Shown here: positions 19,601 through 22,489 of the stretch, in pieces
Layout of the letters: every line of letters starts with the position of its first letter
Position numbering within the stretch: the first letter of the stretch is position 1
DNA from: Rhizaria sp. SCN 62-66
Taxonomy: Eukaryota; Rhizaria, unplaced
DNA length: 22,849 nt
NCBI GenBank assembly: GCA_001724265.1
Contig: MEDY01000435.1
Location: 1-22,849, forward strand
Direction: 5' to 3'
Program-made: the position numbers and the translations under genes
Notes under the pieces: generated by a model
Seen by the model: only the letters and a program-made list of their open reading frames with translations
Databases searched by the model: none
Told to the model about the DNA's origin: nothing

Positions 19601-21321
19601 CCGCTGCCTCAGTCGCCGCGCGCCGCCAGCCGCACTACCCCGCGCCCGCGGCGGCGAGTGCAGAAGCGTCTGCCGCACTGGCTCGCCGCCGCGAAGGCCG
19701 CCGCCGCCACAGCGTGTCTGGCTCGCTTGAGCCCGAGCTGAGCTCTGAAGAGCGCTATCGACGCTTTGCGAATACCTCCTTACTCGAGGCCGCGTGCGCC
19801 GGTCCGCCAGCGCACTACGCACGACTGCTTGCGGGGCTGCGCGGAGCCGCCAGCGCGATGCCGCAGCGGCTGACTGCGCTGCAGACGCTGCTGCCCGACC
19901 TCGGCGCGCACACGGCGCGGCTCGGCGCGGCTCTGGGCGCGGCGTCCGCCACGGTCGGCGCGGCGACAACCACACGCAAGGCCGTCGTGCCCACGGTCGC
20001 CACACTCGAGCCCGGTGCGCAGGCAACAGCGGCGCCAGCAACAGTGACTCCTGGTGGTGCTGCGAGCGGAGTGACCGAGATGGGTGCAGCAGTGGTGAAC
20101 GTCGCAGGTGGGCTGGTGCTGAGGCCGGTGCAGTCGCAGCAACAGGCGCAAGCAGTTGCGTTGGCGCTGGCGCAAACCCAGGCATTAGGGCGTGGACGCG
20201 GTGACGCGAGTGACGTGGGTGAGCAGAGCTCGGCACTGTTGCAAAGTGGTATGGGGCGAGAGCGACCTGCTACTGCTGCGGCGGTGTTGCCCTCATCACG
20301 AATCTCCCGCGCCATGTGGCCCTCAGAGCTCCCTGCCTATGCAACTCCAAGCGGCAATGCGAACGCTAACCCAAGCGCGAGCGCAGCCTCCGGGGCTAGT
20401 ATGAGTGCAGGTGAAGGCTCATCGACTGTTGTGGCAGCGTCAGGGCCCGCACTGTCGGACCGCGACCGGCTCTTATGTTTGGCCGCAGAGCCGGGTGCCG
20501 CACGCCGGCTGCTTGCCGCTGCAGCCGCAACCTGCAATCCCGCCGTTAGATCTAACTCGACTACTGCGCCTGGTGTGAACGTGGCTGCTGTGCTGCGTCG
20601 CCCGGGAACTGCAGTTGGATTCGCGACAACAACCGCCACAGCCGGCTTAGGGTTTTCTCCTTTGTTGGCATCTACAGCCACCAACACCGGGGCTGGGGCT
20701 GGCACTGGATTTAGCTCGAGTGCACGTGCCACGTCAGCGCGGCCCGGGACCGCGGCTGCGTCGGCTGGGTCTCGCGTGCAGCCTCTGTATGCGCAGGACG
20801 CCCGCTGGATCTCTGCTCACGCGTACGATAACGCTGCCGTAAGCGGCAACGCAACTTGTGCGGCACCTGCTCAGAGTAACAATGACGGCACCAACCGCAG
20901 CTATTCGCATAACGGTGCGCCTCATCCACAAATTCCGTCGCAATCTCAGTCCCAGCGACAGTTTAGCGCGTTCCCCAGTGGCGCGGTGCACATCGGTGCT
21001 GGCGCTGCGATGAATGGAGCCGAGGGCAAGGCACGACCGCAAACAGCACGTTGGGCTGGGTCCGAGATCACTCCCGGCATGCTCACGGGCGCCGCGAGTG
21101 TACGTGGCGTGTCGGCGCGCGGCACGGTGAACAAACAAGGTCCCAATGGGAAGCGTGGACGAGTCTCCAGCGCAACTAGTGCATATGTTGCTGATGCGAG
21201 TACAAGTGCTGGTGCTGATGAGGGTGGTCGATCAGAGGCAGCGGGGCAGACACAGGTTGTTGCGTTCACAGGCCTGCGGGCCAACGTGGTACAGGCCGCA
21301 TTACCGCCGAGTCACGGGTAA
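4630..21321 (+). CDS. Giant Ala/Ser-rich low-complexity protein of 5563 residues, function unknown
   Basis: One frame is open from the in-frame stop at 4558 to TAA 21319-21321. The first in-frame ATG is at 4630 (context CCCTCATGGCG). At this GC content a chance stop is expected about every 40 codons, so the frame must be coding. I recognise no family. The protein is rich in Ala, Ser, Arg, Pro and Thr, with many poly-Ala runs, poly-Ser, a Q7 run (4236-4242), an RS stretch (344-359), an RPGSASA heptad array (1390-1432), a likely nuclear-import or kinase motif SPRKRARRR near 1268-1276, RDS repeats (2607-2631) and acidic patches (around 4307-4330). Less repetitive segments with Trp/Tyr/Phe and hydrophobic residues occur at about 512-974, 2440-2575, 2940-2975, 3180-3250, 3774-4215, 4778-4818 and 5034-5107, and may fold. 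There is no signal peptide or clear membrane helix. Codon use is less biased than in the flanking highly expressed genes. A scaffold, cytoskeletal/ciliary or nuclear protein are guesses only. A short upstream exon (ATG 4491) would change the N-terminus. Confidence 0.87.
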   Translation: MASALRPASSGHGADGSSPSTSARRAHPFVVSFSDDVPGSVSPAAQAPDRRNNNAGDHSIAAPANAAAAADAAAAAAGWPAPVPTPTRLAPSSPLPSPFVPRMRSIAPPGGPANSNSNSASDNNNGSNAAATIATGALYPRPQPPAARSGFVTTPTDSASVPASPYPSASVNATASPANRGPRPTFAAAAASAAAVAVAAAAASAPEPVRAALAPLLLHSHSLSHVGYLQDSHGLSHGAAVGSATAATNAATTPDAALEAHLHQLQSRAYALKAALVPHSYADSTGSQAASEIDWRALDGFALADAAAATLAASNNGDSGSATGTGTRAHGHGHSAHASRATSRQRLRSRSRSRSRSRGAARSAAAAMTAATAAAKALATANSNAEKTASQLQLQSQRVSLRTAADVTALATAEFTRLASLLLPLPGSNAKTNPIRDAPVSPTARPRPATAAADLNSNSTANSSPALSLTHVSGALPRPVSVSHGSAASAAAPSPLLAPAGAGDLRGEGAALHYRPHALLSRLEVLYSPLFFAATMHFAHLMHPRPHAFAHGSNNASVGDNDAGDANAAGTGWGGDSVAQTPADAGSKHRRVPSHAHSQSQSQNQGHGHGMQFSFGFASPVAVAAEAEAAALARDPWLALLPRPLPRFTAADWLPVLLRLQLWTDGDLTPHGTRPDHSYSYNSGDRVGYGRAKGAAVANDGFARAPAAAVAACVRDWRMDTIGLTASSVNSLPNTTSNKSSNIIKGDASSSATAGSQLDSTGGVVLDPARVHRALHELVDVWSGPLPIQPPPTLQAQQQQSLLLTQTQPPPSPSRARSARAAHSASSHGAGTSNAAPAAAESAADAAASAHGYTALDYAVWLARAYYAITTPRAVADGASPPPPGTAPPPPRATLPPGAPVPAALAGPGLGSAMLWGEEWTVDAVASAPPAASSPAARAAAEATLLWFFAQAPPARHGVDARPPAVAAALRARHCNRSSGRTPGNVASIGSGGMEGALAPPPPPPRRPRPLSTVHTSLLEAAAAKCVAQSMAQSAAPSLLVTNEDSHDEDGGLSSNNDNSDADEGFNANDPADGGGVSVVWHGASVGDGASGAAGACPGGKGRRGSIAMQSGARAAVTVNSITALALTANALPEPPVTTVAKQTAEPSRTDGDNEQLLQQSEQSQNDDASWLRRRAAKPSLVQTLVLDPLAAAAAAAATAAAAATSLEGAKAAAAAVSPARGRRGSVATGNAVLASQPLSPSTRSVSPPRSAFPHAHNVMSEPQTPSSPRKRARRRAAAAALAADADAAAFPDDEDSILARFDPPTAAAVAAAASAAAEAAGAAASAPTSRLTYAQSLDLRLALSSALPLSTSDGDSMKSALGALPGATINSISNDAMLDGLSANNAGSRPGSASARPGSASARPGSATDRPGSTTARPGSASRPRARPDSAGAFGSSSSRGLVSGFLAGPAQPRIAVLRARALAAAGDTLWAHGLGQPLGTPAGLALDLTVAMPWEAVPPRSLGTDIAIAAATTSAATRSLEASLHGDSRPHTATATAEADANNAADTPWSPLTGLPAPHIQGGGLTSGGTSGFHGTTSGHLPSHGSYLADPPVSSAIAPSGAGWGFATSSATSPLLGATSLANNAGTSPQQAQRELQRAVTSLGRRSARASGTGLGTLGSASGPVGGSPRGRPATAAAAVSAPASGGVESASVVAGKAFHPLDAVPGSNAPPLRLGPADTKRLTHLRRRVQLLTAHQRGAFATAEVAADTDAAAAAAAAAAAGAGRGGGLRRARTAVSRARAAAAAARSGGPAATAALAGADGLLHPRRLRARVSSALGPLVGPAVLPTGVGMATSFAEHLTGSSGASTNAVVAAAVAAGKHPTVQQGALGATFGASQTLSSSQQPPQLQRPATAPTRDATGDGGTVSAADGTAAPGDAAFTAVEWGGVRSLWALQRGRDAARDRARAAALPSSVSATLGAGDGDGDDAGGDAITRAQARARARARVLSGRAGPAASAAAALCDDSESDPPTPPMPSVTTESALKAAQAAAAGGAHRWLGVKALSPLPRPASAVAPAGLDKARSLLHGASVSASPDAAAESAAVDPALTSAAADALTGEGHVGPDGATATTRLTGRAAALAASREGILVQSNGLAPTLLMPRGLSLASMPAPRAARAQLLRAAAVDDAAAAAAAAAAVEAEAAAAVAAAQAARPIATTPNSGTASPSRAGGSRPGNVSLLASTALDGSNASVARAAAWAASEQAANDVLLAQRLLTPAAAVAVTKAAVASAVFVDAADSTKNAVENSNASVPDAGAAPVVASAAGAPVVELITPLAAAADLAGATTAVAHERRRGVIDLAAHSVSLALARAGAERARALAAAVCAQLRPPARALTLTLSNAQTTAADDSAGASYANGAVGVRGVWPTVPLAIAAPAATTSLDSRPAPSSVLLAAPQQPLSMWLARARLRAAVSLASTSALRPFLSSRPASHAAASVLSLAGSLDAGRDWRALAPSHAPPATHAGGTNWLRAGAPRAVRVPLAAVAAVVDRAAFHGDDCGPALAVATDNVAAAGALAAVATAVKTPYGWCAVPAPAASASAAATAAASAVSRYLVVAAQRLCDGKSERDSGRDSVRDSVRDASDRDHERGPRASALSLWDPSVFASEPVTAAETDAGGRPLPLSLLGLVSMAANSNAAGSVPVLSLAAAALSALPDSHELLPPQSHALAAAAAVTVNAALAAAAWITAPAVAIAAAEAAETAAAEAAAAAAAADEANAAAAAAAVEISVGKGRGKKGHRKVRPDSAAAAAPVSSSRGTSPSRSPSGSRSHTGRDQSAAAATPGTASSRSRGRPQEQPGHPQKQQKQQAAHAAASRTMTATSVASTITPSASVKSVPVEQNNTSTSSMARVPADAGGMTATTRLLSSAAATTSLSCLAPAADVALTTPVSSATSDSAAASNGVGCYPAALLRLWRVVQPTYTSCLAGDAHALQQHALARVRASAKAADSRRGSQRASHGRRSSGIASRRRSDSDDDDGDENNEDGAKSIAGVAARREALATLSLLPRIISATAAANAAADAAASAAARGDKPRRARKRERRERARARRHARLTEAVLRGGARAGAKVLGLVVRRRVALTLTAAPGGGENVTARVIRCDNNTRGVGDVDDEGNSGSGSDDIDDNDNDIAPRRKSTQKSAGAVNTGIVFAPVRGGPHAARVTIVDTVIPLRARPLVLATGADSIVAAVASTLDTHARDVIAEAAARGRARALTATALSSTALRRGAFDDAASAAQKMWGADAMSTADASANNGSASGDDTAMSQFALTVVGGTNSDAPASAETSPESAVNTHSDSAMVRATCLLLTAPQPSEPQGAPRSLGTLSLGWTPAPAPSVALTRSLPGAGFVGRTRCASPNAGPGGAATASPGHNATTSVVNSDTIISPIATTDGVVSLAAVADAPSAVPSSPSAAPASSAAADAAALAAAAAASASAAVSEATGGGVAAPPAEATASEPLWEIVELVERRVSQRGRAVANPSLLLRRRLLRKVVLPRLPPPAAASAQATAVRDSAPSPNSAAPANSGASVTASSGGSGVAAVPDSAPGWVWEEVWVEEVSASASAEDANTSSGSSSGGDIPTLSLRALVVATLSRTADPDAGPVVAPVASESGSDGATTSSSSSSSTDNGADDSSSDDDVRARAAPRLRQSRAVVRARRRRRHDARVYRDRDYDGDSADEAAAAVALGNDASAAWKTDESHATARALLAPSTVLSANADSIVAETEAAIADGPDASIDVAPPLAAVVAMAARVLCAPVSAVPGATLPPAAVAPTVLYSDADAAVGRNWALPIGTAPVALRGVASAEAGALWRQVLAAGDTDAAALLPSTTTSTDEAEAPQLGQWPSAEWLPLAAGASIGWHALLCPVADPVLVASAVAAAAEAEAAAAEAGVGAAAAGASSGGGANAIAGAEGDGLDHSFGAAFALQAALSKALQTKTRSALDAAAALTAAIAAVAAAPNAAVAMVVSAAAARAAGKKRLRKNTATVLAATSVPTDAGDSVWGAPAGLGFVFAPAKAVVAESGDSKALTATRNSPVVSASIVRALHVVELVLAPAHAATLNALMKAPPLRRLPDGSVAPTTPEEEAQLEYNCPGAPNGQPLRLSLAMRTRVPPARVPALLLAARARACAALARSLGSNAGAAVVITCPDMLGATEPLRAAVDALPGAAALRAWAESEMGRTDADRRRARTRARAQLNARLLQQQQQQQAASKAQAKAAETAAVPVTPGKRRSIVRGGAVGTPGQGRKALVPGQVQMHQALTSAAAAASARIPDAGDDHNEEDVSDEEDSEDSDLDNAEAALRAVNYSSPLSSSRAALAARASPRAGRMLPYPDISAIIGARPAADMQHHSLDDAAAAADPAALHSPFLHSPETSPGLDAGVLDELPQSRTEAEAAADELLRAITAPPPPPRTPPPRLRAASPRLHSREDASAATAWPGARSPSPSLRARSPFMPLRSRLNTPSIGDDKLCRLRVVDERPVTPLTLRPRALSRGLSPLPAPLSAAASGGSPSATPTQGIRSMSPLTPPVHELSRDFELELERELGCGPGAGLLGQGLEDVTEDPRREGRGRRGSDSSSSNSSSNAAGDDSDSLGIVVRVIGQSRADAHAAALSSSDSDDGDGSRWDPDEDDHMRRERRRNRRAAAAAAAAEAEAAARAALDAEAAAAAAAAAGAGVLSTVRMPSRAGAYDGARSHSESRSRSESRTQGEATDTSAHAGGSLFGHARHPALPPPLVFAGSTAQRSRASVRRLVSEEFLTQLMRVRAPRLLQLEGLAAELAAAAAASGTDAPGVGMSGRADATSATGAGTGSAGAGLGLGAGFAKKMYYGVQSRLSVSATGIKNAGTVSVGPGNNASGSFLSQSLQDYLRKDIPTQAGAHTLVSSCARGHGRNKEATADASGDSNTQSAADTAAAGRRATAPPTSSTATAECIAAAASTQLITMLDRLEAARAASSAAVSAASVAARRQPHYPAPAAASAEASAALARRREGRRRHSVSGSLEPELSSEERYRRFANTSLLEAACAGPPAHYARLLAGLRGAASAMPQRLTALQTLLPDLGAHTARLGAALGAASATVGAATTTRKAVVPTVATLEPGAQATAAPATVTPGGAASGVTEMGAAVVNVAGGLVLRPVQSQQQAQAVALALAQTQALGRGRGDASDVGEQSSALLQSGMGRERPATAAAVLPSSRISRAMWPSELPAYATPSGNANANPSASAASGASMSAGEGSSTVVAASGPALSDRDRLLCLAAEPGAARRLLAAAAATCNPAVRSNSTTAPGVNVAAVLRRPGTAVGFATTTATAGLGFSPLLASTATNTGAGAGTGFSSSARATSARPGTAAASAGSRVQPLYAQDARWISAHAYDNAAVSGNATCAAPAQSNNDGTNRSYSHNGAPHPQIPSQSQSQRQFSAFPSGAVHIGAGAAMNGAEGKARPQTARWAGSEITPGMLTGAASVRGVSARGTVNKQGPNGKRGRVSSATSAYVADASTSAGADEGGRSEAAGQTQVVAFTGLRANVVQAALPPSHG
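5659..5706 (+). repeat. RS dipeptide repeat in the giant protein
   Basis: These 16 codons encode RQRLRSRSRSRSRSRG (residues 344-359). Arg and Ser codons vary (CGC, CGG, CGT; TCA, TCG, TCT, TCC), so the repeat is kept at protein level rather than being a fresh DNA expansion. Such stretches are phosphorylated in SR-type proteins; no RNA-binding domain is visible here. Confidence 0.85.
6409..6459 (+). repeat. His/Ser/Gln-rich dipeptide tract in the giant protein
   Basis: The frame encodes alternating SH/AH, SQ and GH dipeptides (SHAHSQSQSQNQGHGHG, residues about 594-610). It is a low-complexity tract that separates two segments with aromatic residues. Confidence 0.75.
8797..8925 (+). repeat. 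RPGSASA heptad tandem array in the giant protein
   Basis: Five 21-base units in a row begin at 8797, 8818, 8839, 8860 and 8881. They encode RPGSASA, RPGSASA, RPGSATD, RPGSTTA and RPGSASR, followed by a diverged RPDSA unit at 8911. Copies differ mostly at third codon positions and at the last residues of the heptad, which indicates an old array retained for its protein sequence. Confidence 0.92.
12448..12522 (+). repeat. RDS tetrapeptide repeat in the giant protein
   Basis: Residues 2607-2631 read SERDSGRDSVRDSVRDASD and continue RDHERG. The unit is about four residues (RDSx). It is charged, hydrophilic and likely disordered or phosphorylated. Confidence 0.85.
15589..15609 (+). repeat. AGC triplet run encoding poly-Ser
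   Basis: Seven consecutive Ser codons (AGC with one AGT) encode residues 3654-3660, next to an Asp/Ser acidic patch. Confidence 0.85.
17335..17355 (+). repeat. CAG/CAA triplet run encoding poly-Gln
   Basis: Seven Gln codons (CAG interrupted by CAA) encode residues 4236-4242. They follow a basic Arg/Ala helix-like stretch and precede an Ala/Lys-rich segment, which suggests a helical or coiled region. Confidence 0.85.
18448..18480 (+). repeat. AGC/AAC triplet run encoding Ser/Asn
   Basis: The codons encode SDSSSSNSSSN directly after GRRG, forming a possible phosphorylated serine cluster that starts at an RRxS site. Confidence 0.85.
18721..18744 (+). repeat. GCT triplet run encoding poly-Ala
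   Basis: Eight Ala codons, mostly GCT (residues 4698-4705), end a long Ala/Glu/Arg-rich stretch starting near 18640 that would form a continuous alpha helix. Confidence 0.85.
18805..18843 (+). repeat. SESRSRSES charged serine repeat
   Basis: The frame encodes ARSHSESRSRSES followed by R, a second RS/ES-type dipeptide tract resembling the one at 5659-5706, now with glutamates. Confidence 0.75.
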
Positions 21322-21667
21322 AACTGGACTTAACCAAGACACACGTATCGACTCATATTGATGATAAACTGTTTATTTAGCTTAGTTGGATTCGCTGTTG
21401 TAATTTCTCCTGTTGATTCTATTGTTATTTAGGTGGGTATCGGAACCTTACCACCATGCCCTCAACCTCACCTCGATTCCATTCATATACATATACTAAG
21501 TATATCACAAATAATCGATAAAAATCGTATTCACAAAGCTGATAAGTACAAAGTAGTCGTCACGATGCCACGCATGCTCAGTGACCGCAAATCTGCAGTT
21601 TCCTTCGTGCACGCACTCCTAGTTGCCGCGTCATGGTGTATGCGCAAACACTTCCACAACCACAACG
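21322..21667. other. AT-rich intergenic spacer between convergent genes
   Basis: It lies between the giant gene's stop and the stop of the minus-strand gene at 21668. No coding frame is supportable. It holds the two 3' ends. A perfect 7-base inverted repeat, ATATACT-A-AGTATAT, sits at 21491-21505 within AT-rich sequence, and TGTAA occurs downstream of the giant stop. I see no clear RNA gene. Confidence 0.6.
21491..21505. repeat. Short AT-rich palindrome in the 3' spacer
   Basis: The arms ATATACT and AGTATAT are perfect reverse complements separated by one base. It could be chance in AT-rich DNA. A role in 3' end formation is not demonstrable. Confidence 0.4.
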
Positions 21668-22003
21668 TTATAACCTCTCTAAACCATCAATGTGGATTAT
21701 GGCAATGTTGTCCTCCTCCTTCTCCTCAGAGTAGTCGGCATTTGTCGCTGAAATGACACACTCAACCACCTGACACTCCTCTTCGGATGTGTCAACCGGC
21801 GAGCCTTCGACATCCGCGTCACCACGCGCGACCGCGGGCACCAGTTTGGTAAGTTTCTTCTCCGCCAAACTGTGATGGATTACCGCGTTAAACTCCGCGA
21901 TCTGCTCCCTAAACTCGTCGCGCGTGGCCGCGAGCGCACGGTTGATTAACGACTTAATCGTGTCAGGGTCGTGTAGATATTCCGTGATGTGCGATGAACG
22001 TGA
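21668..22003 (-). CDS. 3' exon of an unrecognised small protein with an acidic tail
   Basis: The minus frame from 22003 to TAA at 21670-21668 encodes 111 residues with coding-like, GC-leaning codons. It starts SRSSHITEYLHDPDTIK, continues with an amphipathic helical stretch (RDEFREQIAEFNAV), and ends in a Glu-rich tail (SEEKEEDN) before IDGLERL. The frame has no ATG, so its start lies upstream. CTTAACACCGCTTTCAG, ending at 22004, looks like a branch point plus acceptor, which would make this a terminal exon in phase 0. A compatible donor is GTAAGC at 22206-22201. Alternatively, the coding-like frame just upstream (22176-22005, including an ATG at 22077) may run into this one through a one-base shift. 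I do not recognise the family. The gene is divergent from RPS15 and convergent with the giant gene. Confidence 0.5.
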   Translation of the reverse strand, partial: SRSSHITEYLHDPDTIKSLINRALAATRDEFREQIAEFNAVIHHSLAEKKLTKLVPAVARGDADVEGSPVDTSEEECQVVECVISATNADYSEEKEEDNIAIIHIDGLERL

Positions 22004-22361
22004 CTGAAAGCGGTGTTAAGGTGCGTTGCAAACCTCGCTGCTGCGACAGCTGATCCTGCCAGGGGATGGCTAAGCATGAGAATACGAAAACCACGTGTAC
22101 ACCACGCAACGCATGATGATAGGTGAGTTAAGTCAACAATCTCACAACACTGCGAGCGCAGGGCTTTCCGTGTGTCTCACCATAATTCGTGCGAGGTAAA
22201 GCTTACTTCACGAAAATACAAATTCGAAATAAGTACTTCAAGTAATGTCGATAATAACTGCATAAAGATATATGTCTCTCTTGAACTCACAGATATATAG
22301 CACTGACATCTGTTAATTGTCAGCAGACTGGAGATTGCTGGCTTGGGTGAATGGGTGGAGG

Positions 22362-22395
22362 CAAGTGACCGTGAGCAGTCCAAGTGACCGTGAGC
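22362..22395 (+). repeat. 15-bp direct repeat upstream of RPS15
   Basis: CAAGTGACCGTGAGC occurs exactly at 22362-22376 and again at 22381-22395, four bases apart. It lies about 100 bases upstream of the RPS15 ATG, so a pair of transcription-factor sites is possible. That function is an inference. Confidence 0.7.
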
Positions 22396-22462
22396 TTGTT
22401 TTCGGCTGTCTCTGCGGTGGAAGGCTGGGTGAGAGGACAAAACCTAGGACCTAAGTTTGTGT

Positions 22463-22472
22463 CTAACGTTAG
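22463..22472. promoter_or_regulatory. CTAACGTTAG palindrome just upstream of the RPS15 start
   Basis: A perfect 10-base palindrome ends 17 bases before the ATG at 22490. It may lie in the 5' leader or at the core promoter. There is no known factor I can assign. Confidence 0.25.
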
Positions 22473-22489
22473 CGTTTGTAGATTTCAGT

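Larger units (their letters stand above)
22004..22489. other. Upstream part of the minus-strand gene plus promoter region of RPS15
   Basis: Bases 22176-22005 on the minus strand hold an open, coding-like frame (RILMLSHPLAGSAVAAARF) that is out of frame with the exon below 22004. From about 22180 to 22489 the DNA is AT-richer and should hold the divergent 5' regions. It contains a 15-base direct repeat at 22362-22395 and the palindrome CTAACGTTAG at 22463-22472, close to the RPS15 start. No tRNA or other RNA gene is seen. Confidence 0.5.

Noticed and set aside
21433-21756. Plus-strand open frame of 107 codons in the 3' spacer
   Set aside because: AT-rich, non-ATG-supported composition, overlaps the better-supported minus exon at its end, and shows no domain.
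22051-22062. TGATCCTGCCAG, identical to a conserved stretch near the 5' end of eukaryotic SSU rRNA
   Set aside because: Only about 12 bases match and the flanks do not resemble rRNA. On the minus strand it lies within a coding-like frame (PLAGSA). Chance is the simplest explanation.
22177-22440. Minus-strand open frame of 87 codons in the RPS15 upstream region
   Set aside because: It is AT-rich, without coding-like codon choice, and overlaps the presumed promoter. At most its last part (22263-22207) could be an exon spliced to 22003.
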